DNA of 10,399 nt from BS750m-G62 sp046483505 (GCA_046483505.1 JAWODB010000122.1:1-10399); one strand, 5' to 3'. Positions 1 through 7,071 are shown, counted from the first letter of the stretch. The notes: generated by a model not told the origin, from the letters alone. Program-made: numbers and translations.

Positions 1-2398
1 GAAAGTTAACCAGCAGGGTCAGCCAGGAGAAATCCGACTCCAGCTCCGTCTCGACCTCCACCCCCTGGACGACGATCCGCTGCCGCTCGCGCGTATCGAC
101 GAGTTGCCCCAGGTCGTAGGCGTCCTTGAACTTCTCGCGGGCGTAGACGAACAGATGCCACAGGTCCACCACGTCCGTGTCGTCGGCGAACATGTAATCG
201 GTGTTCGTGTAATCGGCGCCGAGTTCGATGGGCGGGAGGCCCGCCCCCTGAACACCCACGTGCTCGCCGCCCATGTACCGGATCTCGGCGCCCGCGGCGG
301 CGGCGATGTCGGCGTTGCCGGTCGAGTCCACCACCACGTCCGCCAGCACGACGCCGCGCCCCTCGGGCGTGGCGACGACCGCCCCGCGCACCGTCCCGTC
401 CTCCACGAGGGCCCCGCACCCGAACGACCAGAACCAGACGTCGGCCCCGGCCTTCCGGTTGGCCCGGCGCCAGTACTCCGGCTTGGCGACGGCCACCGAG
501 GGCGCCCCGATCTCCTTGACGCCCTTGTCCACCTCGGCCGTGAAGCCCCCGCGGTACCCGTGATAGTACCGTGTGATCATGCCGAGCGTCCCCACGCCGC
601 CCAGGCCGTGCAGGTACTCGACGACCAGGGTCCGTGCGTCGGCCCGTCCGGCGCCGATGCCGGCGGGGGCCCCGCCCGTCCCGCCGCCGATGACGACCAC
701 GTCGTAGGTGCCGAGGACCGGCAGGCTGCGGGCGTCGGCCGGCACGGTCTTCTCGTCCTTCGGCGCAAAGCGGAACGGATGGAACGCCTCGCGGACCTCG
801 CCGTCGGCGGCGGGTTCCTTCGGCGGCCGTCCGGCCAGGCGGACGCCCTGGAGGGCCCCGACGCCGGCGGCCTCGCGGGCGGCGGCCCGGCCGATGCGGC
901 GTCCGGCGGCCACCAGTCCCGGCGGGCGGAGCAGGGCCGCCGCCGCCTCGCGCGCGACGCCCGCGCACCCGCCCAGCACGTACAGCCGGTCCACCTTCGC
1001 CGGCCGGAACGCCGCCACGTCCACCTTGCCCCAGTCGGGCGCCTCGCCCTCGACCGTCGCCCGGGCCGTCATCGGGTCCGGCGGCACCTGGAAGAGGACC
1101 TCGGAGGCGTCCACCTGGTCGGCGTGGAACGTGCGGTCGCGGGCGGTCTGCTCGGCCGCCTGGAACGCCGCCCAGGAGGCGTCCGGCATGGCGATCTCGA
1201 GCGTGTAGTGCACAATCGCCTTCGGTCCCCGCTTCGAGGGCAGGGCGATGCCGGTCTTGCAACCGTCGAGGCCCCGCCCCTGGCGCACCGGCCCGCCGAT
1301 GACGACCCGCTCGAACGTCTGCCGCCCGGCGGGGTACGGGGCGAAGGCGGCGCCGGCCATCCGGGCCACGGTGGCGCGCGGCGTGGCGTCGACGATCGTC
1401 TTCGCCCGGACCGCCTGCCGGCCCGACCAGTTCGCCATGACGAGGCCCGCCGGCCGGCCGCGGGCGTCCGTCAGCACGCCGTCCGGATAGCAGCCGAAGA
1501 GGAACTCCACCCCCGCCTCCAGCAGGGCCTCGTCCAGGACGCGCTTGACGTGCATCGGGCGGACGGGTCCGACGGGCTCGCCGCCGGGCGCCTCCTTCGC
1601 GGGCGCCTCGCCGGCGCGGAGGAGGAGGACCTCGCCCAGCAGGATCCGCTCCGTGTCCGGCGCGCGCGTCAGGTGCAGCCGCACGTACCGGACCTTGCGG
1701 CCGAGGGCGACCGTCGGGTCGAGGGCGTCGACGTCCGAGAGGCCCGTGCCGCCCCGGGGCGTGTCGTCGTCGGCCGTGCCGGCCTTCTGCCACGTCGTGC
1801 CGTCGAGGCTCGTCTCGACCCTCATTTGGCCGAGGCCGAAGTCGTCCGGCCGCGTGAAGACCACGGCCCGGACCTCGGCCACCTCGACCGGCTTGCCGAG
1901 GTCGCACACGATCGTCGGGTCGCCGTCGTACTGGACGCTGTCCGACTGGGGCGGACCGAGGCGGCCGTCGCACAGGCGGCCGGACTTCGTATCGGGATGT
2001 TTCGGCGCGGACTTCGGTTCGGCCGTGTACGTGAACGAAAGGGCCCGCGGGTCGAGGCTGCCGCCCGTCTCGGCGCCCTCGTCGGCGAAGAGCCGCGCCA
2101 CGAGCGGGTCGGACGTATCGGACCCCGCGGGGAGCCACAGCCGCTTCGTCGCGCACACGTCCTCGCCCAGGTACGGACGCGGGGCGGCCAGGAAGACCGT
2201 GGCCCCGGCTTCGGCGGCCTCGATGGCCGCGGCGCACGCCCCGGTCGACCCGCCGACGACGAGGACGTCGACCTCGGCGGCCAGAGGAATCTCTTTGGCG
2301 GCCTCGGCCACCGCCGGCGGCGCCTCGGCCGCACCGGCCGCCGCCATCGTCATCGTCAACCCAACGCTTACGAGCAGGAAGAGTGCGCGTCGCATCAT
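1..2398 (-). CDS. Secreted FAD-dependent oxidoreductase, two flavin modules with a discoidin-like insert (3' end outside window)
   Basis: The reading frame is open from ATG 2398 to the left edge, about 799 codons with no stop, so the C-terminus is missing. ATG 2398 is preceded by GAGGA at 7 nt; a second ATG follows directly. Residues 1-23 look like a Sec signal peptide (MMRRALFLLVSVG then AAAGAAEA). A first FAD/NAD-type Rossmann motif lies at about 43-56 (VDVLVVGGSTGAC). Residues about 150-260 resemble an F5/8 type C (discoidin) carbohydrate-binding fold (SLDGTTW, VRYVRLHL, GEVLLLRAG). The first module resumes (IVDATPRATVARMAGA) and closes with LGGCAGVAREAAAALLRPAG near 470-490. A second complete motif starts near 565 (YDVVVIGGGTGGAP), with VVVDSTGNADIAAAAGAE near 690. 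This matches planctomycete FAD_oxidored-type proteins (family knowledge). Substrate unknown; periplasmic or extracellular oxidation of a sugar-like compound is inference. It lies downstream of, and co-directional with, the Gfo/HEAT pair. Confidence 0.85.
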   Translation of the reverse strand, partial: MMRRALFLLVSVGLTMTMAAAGAAEAPPAVAEAAKEIPLAAEVDVLVVGGSTGACAAAIEAAEAGATVFLAAPRPYLGEDVCATKRLWLPAGSDTSDPLVARLFADEGAETGGSLDPRALSFTYTAEPKSAPKHPDTKSGRLCDGRLGPPQSDSVQYDGDPTIVCDLGKPVEVAEVRAVVFTRPDDFGLGQMRVETSLDGTTWQKAGTADDDTPRGGTGLSDVDALDPTVALGRKVRYVRLHLTRAPDTERILLGEVLLLRAGEAPAKEAPGGEPVGPVRPMHVKRVLDEALLEAGVEFLFGCYPDGVLTDARGRPAGLVMANWSGRQAVRAKTIVDATPRATVARMAGAAFAPYPAGRQTFERVVIGGPVRQGRGLDGCKTGIALPSKRGPKAIVHYTLEIAMPDASWAAFQAAEQTARDRTFHADQVDASEVLFQVPPDPMTARATVEGEAPDWGKVDVAAFRPAKVDRLYVLGGCAGVAREAAAALLRPPGLVAAGRRIGRAAAREAAGVGALQGVRLAGRPPKEPAADGEVREAFHPFRFAPKDEKTVPADARSLPVLGTYDVVVIGGGTGGAPAGIGAGRADARTLVVEYLHGLGGVGTLGMITRYYHGYRGGFTAEVDKGVKEIGAPSVAVAKPEYWRRANRKAGADVWFWSFGCGALVEDGTVRGAVVATPEGRGVVLADVVVDSTGNADIAAAAGAEIRYMGGEHVGVQGAGLPPIELGADYTNTDYMFADDTDVVDLWHLFVYAREKFKDAYDLGQLVDTRERQRIVVQGVEVETELESDFSWLTLLVNF

Positions 2399-2434
2399 GG
2401 CAGAGTCCTCGCACAGGTTCACGGACCGTCCACG

Positions 2435-2463
2435 ACTATAACCCGTCGGACGGAAGAAGGAAA
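2435..2463 (-). promoter_or_regulatory. Possible promoter of the FAD oxidoreductase gene
   Basis: On the minus strand TATAGT (2440-2435) is a good -10 about 36 nt before the ATG. The hexamer at 17-bp spacing (TTTCCT, about 2463-2458) matches the -35 consensus poorly. Two small palindromes flank the -10: GGAC-C-GTCC at 2423-2431 and CCGTC-G-GACGG at 2443-2453, a possible operator arrangement. Weak evidence. Confidence 0.35.
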
Positions 2464-2511
2464 CGGTTCGATGGGAACGAATGAACGGGAAGCCGGCCAT
2501 GGGCGTTGAGC

Positions 2512-2584
2512 CGTCGACGGAACGTCGACGGGCGTTTGCGGGGAATGGGAGTCACCGGCTTCCTGCGCCGACCTCCGGTCGGCG
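2512..2584. repeat. Short repeats in the gap upstream of the FAD gene
   Basis: The nonamer CGTCGACGG occurs twice in direct orientation, separated by AA (2512-2520 and 2523-2531), each containing the palindrome GTCGAC. At 2566-2584 there is a hairpin with arms CGCCGACC and GGTCGGCG around TCC. Nothing else recognisable, and no open frame that looks coding, lies between 2441 and 2606. Confidence 0.5.
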
Positions 2585-2606
2585 GCTCAACGGGGCGGCG
2601 GGACGG

Positions 2607-2634
2607 GCGCGGCGGGTGCAGAGACCCGCCGCGC
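2607..2634 (-). repeat. Family B hairpin repeat, copy 1
   Basis: Perfect 11-bp stem: on the minus strand the arm GCGCGGCGGGT, the loop CTCTGC, then the complementary arm ACCCGCCGCGC. It lies 19 bp downstream of the HEAT-protein stop and in that gene's sense orientation. The same element recurs at 7947-7974, 7996-8023 and 9856-9883. There is no T-tract after it, so it is not a canonical intrinsic terminator. Confidence 0.9.
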
Positions 2635-2653
2635 ACGAAGTGGCGCTGGATTG

Positions 2654-3514
2654 CTAGGCGATGGCCTTCAGGCCGCGGTCGCAGGCCTCGCGGACGTAGG
2701 CGTCGTCCTCGGCCGCGCACGCCTTCTTCAGCCGCTCGTACACGTCCCTGGCGGCGGCCTTGTTGCCGTCGGCGGCGAGGGTCTCGGCCAGCACCAGGCA
2801 CGCCTTGACGCCCTTGACGCGTTCCCAGTCGCGGGCCTCGGCGCCCGCGAGGCACGCATCGGCGGAGGCCGCGTCGCCGAGCGTCGCCAGGACCCACCGG
2901 GCGGTGACGCGGAGGTCCTCGTCGTCGCTCTTGACGGCCTTTCGGACCTCGGGAATGGCCGCCTTGTCGCCCAGTTGCCCGGCCGCCTGCACCAGGTGGA
3001 GGCGCATCGGCCCCTTGGACTTGGCCAGGGCCTTGCGAATCGGCTCGGCGGCCCCGTCGCCGATGGCCACCAGCGTCCGGACGGCGTCCGGCCCGACGGT
3101 CTCGTCGTCCAGGAAGGCGGCCAGGGCGGGGACGGCCCGCGCATCGCCCACCGTTTCGAGTTCCCACACGAGGAACTCCTTGATGGACGCCGGCCGGTCC
3201 TGCCCGAGGGCCGTCGTGTACGCGTCGATGACGGCGGCCCGCTCCTTCTCCTTGCCCTTGCGGCAGGTGACCATCGAGAGGCCGTGCAGGGTGTAGCGGA
3301 CCTTGTAGTCCTCGCCGTTGTCGACGGGCTTGACCCTGTCGATGAGGGCCATGACGGCCTTCTTGCCGCCCGCCAGGACGGGGTCGAAGATGTCGCGGAC
3401 GGCCTCGGGCCAGGGCGGCCCGGTGAGTTTGCCCTCGGACCGGCCCTTCTTGCCGCCCTCGTCCAGGTCGGGCACGCGGTCGACGATCTCGGCGAGTTTG
3501 TCTTTATCGGGCAT
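2654..3514 (-). CDS. HEAT-repeat protein
   Basis: 286 aa ending in TAG, cytoplasmic by absence of a signal or membrane segment. ATG 3514 is preferred because GGAG sits 8 nt upstream of it; the ATG at 3520 would leave only 2 nt. The open frame continues further upstream but that part overlaps the oxidoreductase gene in another frame. From about residue 107 the protein is a run of helix-pair repeats with HEAT/PBS-like spacing: IKEFLVWELETVGDARAVPALAAFLDD (107-137, shown with family D-A-R-A-V-P-L pattern), GPDAVRTLVAIGDGAAEPI (141-159), LVQAAGQLGDKAAIPEV (174-190), LRVTARWVLATLGDAAS (201-217). The N-terminal 100 residues hold additional helices without clear repeats. HEAT arrays are protein-binding scaffolds; the partner is unknown. 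It starts 20 bp after the Gfo/Idh/MocA stop, so the two are probably co-transcribed, an arrangement common in planctomycetes. Confidence 0.85.
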   Translation of the reverse strand: MPDKDKLAEIVDRVPDLDEGGKKGRSEGKLTGPPWPEAVRDIFDPVLAGGKKAVMALIDRVKPVDNGEDYKVRYTLHGLSMVTCRKGKEKERAAVIDAYTTALGQDRPASIKEFLVWELETVGDARAVPALAAFLDDETVGPDAVRTLVAIGDGAAEPIRKALAKSKGPMRLHLVQAAGQLGDKAAIPEVRKAVKSDDEDLRVTARWVLATLGDAASADACLAGAEARDWERVKGVKACLVLAETLAADGNKAAARDVYERLKKACAAEDDAYVREACDRGLKAIA

Positions 3515-3534
3515 GGTCATATCTCCGCTTGGGA

Positions 3535-4794
3535 TTACAGGTGCCAGGGCGCCCGCATGGGCTGGTGGGCGAGGCGGTCGGCCTCCTCGTCGCCGACGAC
3601 CACTTCCTTGACGGGGTCGAAGTGGAGGGTCCGCCCGGTGCGGATGGCGACGTTCGCCAGGTGCATGATGCAGGCCGTCCGGTGCGACGCCTCGGCGTGG
3701 CCGCCCGCCTTCTGCCGGGTCTTGACGGCCTCGCCGAAGCCGACGCACGGTTTCGGGTCGGGCAGGGCCGCGAGTTTCTTCCTGTCCGCCTCGCTGAGGT
3801 CGTCGGCGGTGGGCCGGACGCTCTTCAGGCCGGTCGGCTCGCCCCATTCGCCGCTCTCGCAGACGATCTCGAAGCCGTCGGCGTACGTCAGTTTAAACCA
3901 GCCCCACATGCCGGAGACCTCCGACGGCGCCGGCGGGGCGTGGGCCTCGATCTTCACCGGGGCGGTATCGTCCTTGCCGAACAGCCACGTGATCGGGTCG
4001 AACTTGTGGTGGCCCATGTCGCCCAGGCCGCCGCCCTCGTAATCCCAGTACCAGCGGTGCGTCCCGCCGTGGCGGGGCGGATGGAACGGCTTCAGCGGCG
4101 ACGGGCCGCAGTACAGGTCCCAGGCCAGGGCGTCCGGCGGGTCGCGGGGTTCGACGTCGAGGCGGCCGCTCCACTGCTTCACCTTCAGGCCGCCGCGATG
4201 GACGTATCGGCCCTTGCAGGGCTTCAGGAGGCCGCTCTTCATGAGTTTCCGCATCTGGCGGTTGTTCTCGTTGCGGCTCATGCCGAACCGGCCGTACGTG
4301 CCCACCTGGTACACGCGGCCGTAGCGCTGCTCGGCCTCGGCCAGGGCGCGGCCCTCGGCGACGAAGCGGGTGGCGGGCTTCTCGCAGACCACGTCCTTGC
4401 CGGCCTCCATGCACGCGATGGAGATCAGGGCGTGCCAGTGGGGCGGCGTGCCGATGGCCACCACCTCGATGTCCTTCCGCTCGACCACCCGGCGGAAGTC
4501 CTGGTACACCTCGCAACTGGAGCCGGCCCGTTTCTGGAAGCCGCGCGCGCGGCCGAGGTGGACGTCGCAGGCCGCCAGGCAGTGCGTCGCGAGACCGTGC
4601 TTGCGGCTGAGGTCGCCGTGCGTGCCGGGTCCCCGCCCGCCGCACCCGATCAGGGCCGACCCGAACGTCTCGCTGGGCGGGGTCTGCCCCTGGCCGCCCA
4701 GCACGTGCCGGGGCACCACCAGGACGCCGCCCGCGGCGGCCGCCGAGGACGCCAGGAACCCGCGCCGAGTCACCTTCCGTTTACCGATGGCCAT
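3535..4794 (-). CDS. Tat-exported Gfo/Idh/MocA-family NAD(P)-dependent oxidoreductase
   Basis: 419 aa, stop TAA. ATG 4794 is preceded by AGGAG at 7 nt and begins a twin-arginine signal (KVTRRGFLASSAAAAGGV, residues 7-24). The frame stays open upstream into the heptamer array, but that extension has no ribosome site and would bury the Tat motif. Residues 44-150 form the nucleotide-binding fold (GSALIGCGGRG at 45-55; VVAIGTPPHWHALI at 111-124; the family's EKP at 138-140). The C-terminal substrate domain includes GGGLGDMGHHKFD at 254-266, the usual place of the conserved catalytic His region. Enzymes of this family oxidise or reduce sugars and related polyols, and the Tat signal implies folding with cofactor before export, as for Zymomonas glucose-fructose oxidoreductase (family knowledge). 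The substrate here is unknown. First gene of a probable operon with the HEAT protein. Confidence 0.9.
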   Translation of the reverse strand: MAIGKRKVTRRGFLASSAAAAGGVLVVPRHVLGGQGQTPPSETFGSALIGCGGRGPGTHGDLSRKHGLATHCLAACDVHLGRARGFQKRAGSSCEVYQDFRRVVERKDIEVVAIGTPPHWHALISIACMEAGKDVVCEKPATRFVAEGRALAEAEQRYGRVYQVGTYGRFGMSRNENNRQMRKLMKSGLLKPCKGRYVHRGGLKVKQWSGRLDVEPRDPPDALAWDLYCGPSPLKPFHPPRHGGTHRWYWDYEGGGLGDMGHHKFDPITWLFGKDDTAPVKIEAHAPPAPSEVSGMWGWFKLTYADGFEIVCESGEWGEPTGLKSVRPTADDLSEADRKKLAALPDPKPCVGFGEAVKTRQKAGGHAEASHRTACIMHLANVAIRTGRTLHFDPVKEVVVGDEEADRLAHQPMRAPWHL

Positions 4795-4892
4795 GCCGTG
4801 TCTCCTGCCAGAAGGACGTGCGTACGAGTACGAACCCGCGGCACCGCGGAAGTTTCGCGACGAATTGGCGGGGGGCCCTGGCCATTCGTCCC

Positions 4893-5018
4893 TGGTCCTT
4901 GGTCCTTGGTCCTTGGTCATTGGTCATTGGTCATTGGTCCTTGGTCATTGGTCATTGGTCATTGGTCATTGGTCATTGGTCATTGGTCATTGGTCATTGG
5001 TCATTCGTTATTGGTCAT
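4893..5018. repeat. Heptanucleotide tandem array, 18 units of TGGTCAT
   Basis: Eighteen consecutive 7-bp units fill 126 bp. Units 1-3 and 7 read TGGTCCT, unit 17 is degenerate (TCGTTAT), and the rest read TGGTCAT. Flanking degenerate units are visible near 4882-4892. It is conspicuously less GC-rich than its surroundings. It resembles the short tandemly repeated heptamers (STRR) known in cyanobacteria. It lies between rodA and the Gfo oxidoreductase, about 100 bp upstream of the latter's start. Frames read through it give a 7-residue repeat (SLVIGHW) that I do not consider a protein. Confidence 0.95.
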
Positions 5019-5089
5019 GTGTCCGCCGTGCTTCGCGCTCCCCTTCGGGTCGCGGCTAAAAGGGAGGGCGTCGTTGTTTGGCTTTGTCG

Positions 5090-5113
5090 TTGCCTGTTGC
5101 CTTGCCTCTTGCC
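5090..5113. repeat. Short TTGCC-based repeat
   Basis: TTGCC starts at 5090, 5097, 5102 and 5109 (steps 7, 5, 7), giving an imperfect small array between the two longer heptamer arrays. The 70 bp before it (5019-5089) shows no gene and no clear signal beyond a weak imperfect stem CTCCC/GGGAG. Confidence 0.5.
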
Positions 5114-5123
5114 GTTCGCTGTC

Positions 5124-5236
5124 AATCCGAAATCCGAATTCCGAAATCCGAACTCGCCTTCACCCTTCCGCATTCAACCCATTCCGCATTCCGACTTCCG
5201 CGTTCCGATTTCCGCTTTCCGATTTCCGATTTCGCC
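5124..5236. repeat. Heptanucleotide arrays AATCCGA and NTTCCGM
   Basis: Four units (AATCCGA, AATCCGA, ATTCCGA, AATCCGA) occupy 5124-5151. After 29 bp of degenerate sequence, eight units of NTTCCGA/NTTCCGC occupy 5181-5236; the first base of the unit takes all four values while TTCCG is kept, and the last base alternates C and A over the first six units. The array stops at the base next to the rodA stop codon (TGA, 5239-5237), so it begins directly after rodA on the transcribed strand. Confidence 0.9.
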
Positions 5237-6757
5237 TCACTCCCGCCACTCGAACGGCTTCGGCGCAATCAGGTACAGCCGCCGGACGGCCACGTTGCAG
5301 AGGAGGCCCAGGGCGAGGTAGGAACTGACGAGGCTCGACCCCCCGTAACTCATCAGCGGCAGCGGGATGCCCGTGATCGGCATCAGCCCGATGCTCATCG
5401 CGATATTCAGAAAACTCTGGGCCGCAATCAGCGAAACCACCCCCACCACGAGCAGTTTGCCGAACGGTTCGGTCGTCGAGAAACTCACGTCCACCCCCAG
5501 GAGGCACACCACGCCGTAGAGGACCACGACCGTCGCCGCCCCCAGGAAGCCGAACTGCTCGGCCAGCGTCGGGAAGAGGAAGTCCGTGTGCGCCTCCGGC
5601 AGGAAGCCGTACCGCGTCTGCGTGCCCTCCAGCCACCCCTGGCCCAACAGGCCGCCCGACCCCACCGCCACCTTGGCCTGGAACAGTTGGAACCCGTAGT
5701 TGTCGAGCAGGCTGCCGAAGAAGAGGCGCATGCGGTCGAAACTTTCGGGCCCCGGCCCCTTCTCCTCCAGGACCCGGAAGAGGCGCTCCTTGGCCTCGGC
5801 GAACTCGGGCTTGCCCTCGCCCCAGGAGAGGGCGTCCGCGAGGCGCCACAGCCGGAACCGCCACATGCCGGTCACCTCGCGGACGAGGGCGGCCTTCTCG
5901 GCGTCGGACATGGTCGCGAGGCGGGTCTTGGCGGCCTCGGCCAGCGGGTTGGCGGGGGGAGGGGCGGCCGGGCGGGCGCCACCGCCCTCGGACGTACCCG
6001 CGAACTCACGTTCGCGGCTCGGGTCCGTCTCGGCCGGCCGGTTGACGGCGAAGGAGACCTTCTCGGCGCACCCGTGCAGCAGCCAGGAGTCGATCCGCAT
6101 CCGCTGGTACCCGTGCATCGTGGAGTAGAAGACCGGCACCATCGCCAGGCCCATCGCGATGACCGCCAGCAGGTGCTTCGCCCGCGCCCCGGCCGCGAAC
6201 AGCATCAGGAACAGCACCGGCAGGAACAGCATCGCCGTCCCCAGGTCCGGCTGGTACAGCACCAGGGCCGTCGGCACCAGGGCCAGCGCGAACGGGACGA
6301 GCAGCCCCCCCAGCGTCCGGTAGTTCTTCCGGAACCGCAGGTAGTAGGCCAGCGACGCGAGAAAGGCGATCTTCATGATCTCCGACGGCTGGACCTTCAG
6401 CGGCACGCCCGGAATCGAAATCCACGAATACGCATAGTTGATGCGATAGATGAACCCCTCGATCTCCCAGCCCCCCGCCCGGAACGCCGCCAGCACCCCC
6501 AGCGCCGCCAGGCTCACCGCGTACAGGGTGTAACTGTGTTTGGCCAGGCGGACGTAACTCGGCACGAGCGCCACCATGAAGACCGCCAGCGCCGCCCCGA
6601 GGAAGACGAGTTGCTTGGCGGCCCGGGTGTCCCAGAACGATTCGCCCTCGCCGCCGGCGGTGGCGGCGTAGACGCCCGCGATGCCCAGGCCCGTCAGCGC
6701 GAGCGCGCAGGCCATGAGCAGCCACGGAAATCGCCACAGGGCATCGCGTCGCGCCAC
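5237..6757 (-). CDS. rodA: RodA-type SEDS peptidoglycan polymerase with a large extracytoplasmic-loop insertion
   Basis: 506 aa, GTG start at 6757 with GAGGA at 7 nt upstream, stop TGA. RodA polymerises lipid II glycan strands in the inner membrane for side-wall growth, normally with a class B penicillin-binding protein (family knowledge). Visible SEDS motifs: VQPSEIMKIAF (122-132), YQPDLGTAMLF (168-178), YQRMRI (217-222), QAKVAVGSGGLLGQGWLEGTQ (360-380, given by its GSGG and GWLEGTQ parts), LPEAHTDF (386-393) and PLPLMSYGGSS (465-475). GWLEGTQ favours RodA over FtsW. Asp392 of HTDF aligns with the Asp essential in studied RodA/FtsW, from memory. Hydrophobic segments fit about ten membrane helices. 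Between YQRMRI and the GSGG motif there are roughly 120 extra residues (about 226-350), Pro/Ala/Glu/Lys-rich and partly helical, so the protein is about 130 aa longer than typical RodA. No mre or pbp2 gene adjoins it here; its upstream neighbour is divergent. Confidence 0.9.
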   Translation of the reverse strand: MARRDALWRFPWLLMACALALTGLGIAGVYAATAGGEGESFWDTRAAKQLVFLGAALAVFMVALVPSYVRLAKHSYTLYAVSLAALGVLAAFRAGGWEIEGFIYRINYAYSWISIPGVPLKVQPSEIMKIAFLASLAYYLRFRKNYRTLGGLLVPFALALVPTALVLYQPDLGTAMLFLPVLFLMLFAAGARAKHLLAVIAMGLAMVPVFYSTMHGYQRMRIDSWLLHGCAEKVSFAVNRPAETDPSREREFAGTSEGGGARPAAPPPANPLAEAAKTRLATMSDAEKAALVREVTGMWRFRLWRLADALSWGEGKPEFAEAKERLFRVLEEKGPGPESFDRMRLFFGSLLDNYGFQLFQAKVAVGSGGLLGQGWLEGTQTRYGFLPEAHTDFLFPTLAEQFGFLGAATVVVLYGVVCLLGVDVSFSTTEPFGKLLVVGVVSLIAAQSFLNIAMSIGLMPITGIPLPLMSYGGSSLVSSYLALGLLCNVAVRRLYLIAPKPFEWRE

Positions 6758-6776
6758 GTCGGAATCCTCGGAGGTC

Positions 6777-6797
6777 GGCGGCGCCGGCGGCGCCGCC
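6777..6797 (-). promoter_or_regulatory. Perfect 9-bp hairpin in the presumed rodA leader
   Basis: Arms GGCGGCGCC (6777-6785) and GGCGCCGCC (6789-6797) enclose a 3-nt loop, all G/C. The lower edge is 7 nt upstream of the rodA Shine-Dalgarno (6769-6765), so the leader should fold strongly next to the ribosome site. A regulatory effect is inference. Confidence 0.6.
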
Positions 6798-6817
6798 CGG
6801 GTGCCGGACGGGGAGCG

Positions 6818-6823
6818 AGTATA
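6818..6823 (-). promoter_or_regulatory. Possible -10 element of rodA
   Basis: TATACT reads on the minus strand, giving a predicted leader of about 54 nt before GTG 6757. It is identical to the -10 of the divergent lipoprotein promoter. The -35 position at 17 bp (TGGCCG) is poor. Confidence 0.4.
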
Positions 6824-6895
6824 CGGACTCGCCGCCGCCTCGGCCAGAAGTTCCGCCGCGCGTGCCCGGAGCGCCGGGTGCCACGGGTCCCGGCG

Positions 6896-6926
6896 CGCCC
6901 CGCAAGCGGGGCGGCGAACACGAACC
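6896..6926 (+). repeat. Family C hairpin repeat, copy 1
   Basis: Stem CGCCCC (6896-6901) and GGGGCG (6908-6913) around loop GCAAGC, followed by the tail GCGAACACGAACC (6914-6926). An inverted second copy lies at 6983-7013, with compensatory stem changes and a nearly identical tail. Located in the divergent gap between rodA and the lipoprotein gene, where no coding frame is convincing. Confidence 0.8.
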
Positions 6927-6982
6927 GCGCCGCGCGCGAGCAGCCCGGTAGACGTTCGCGCGTGGCCTCGTGCGCCGAACGA

Positions 6983-7013
6983 GGTCCGTGTTCGCCGCGG
7001 CGCTTGCGCCGCG
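6983..7013 (-). repeat. Family C hairpin repeat, copy 2 (inverted)
   Basis: On the minus strand the stem CGCGGC and GCCGCG encloses the same GCAAGC loop as copy 1, followed by the tail GCGAACACGGACC, 12 of 13 bases identical to copy 1. Stem positions 4 and 5 differ from copy 1 on both arms so that pairing is kept. Confidence 0.8.
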
Positions 7014-7034
7014 CGTGCCGTTCGCCTCCCGCGA

Positions 7035-7063
7035 TTGACTCCCCCCCATCCCCGCCGTATACT
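7035..7063 (+). promoter_or_regulatory. Sigma70-type promoter of the lipoprotein gene, predicted leaderless start
   Basis: TTGACT (7035-7040) and TATACT (7058-7063) are separated by exactly 17 bp, 5 of 6 consensus bases each. Only 8 nt lie between the -10 and the ATG at 7072, so transcription should begin at or within a base or two of the start codon. No Shine-Dalgarno can be present on such a transcript. Confidence 0.8.
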
Positions 7064-7071
7064 CCCCCCTG

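Noticed and set aside
6..2509. About 800-codon open frames on both strands opposite or shifted from the FAD oxidoreductase (104-2509 plus, 2414-6 minus)
   Set aside because: They are Arg/Gly/Pro/Ala-rich shadows expected in GC-rich DNA; the frame starting at 2398 gives recognisable domains.
3515..3847. N-terminal extension of the HEAT protein to 3847
   Set aside because: The extension lies antiphase within the Gfo coding region and is Arg/Pro-rich; ATG 3514 has a properly spaced GGAG.
4795..4920. Start of the Gfo oxidoreductase at an ATG inside the heptamer array (4920)
   Set aside because: No ribosome site, and the extension would place 42 residues before a clean Tat signal; ATG 4794 has AGGAG at 7 nt.
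4893..5018. CRISPR array or repeat-peptide gene
   Set aside because: Units are 7 bp with no spacers, and the translated SLVIGHW repeat is a by-product of period 7 in all three frames.
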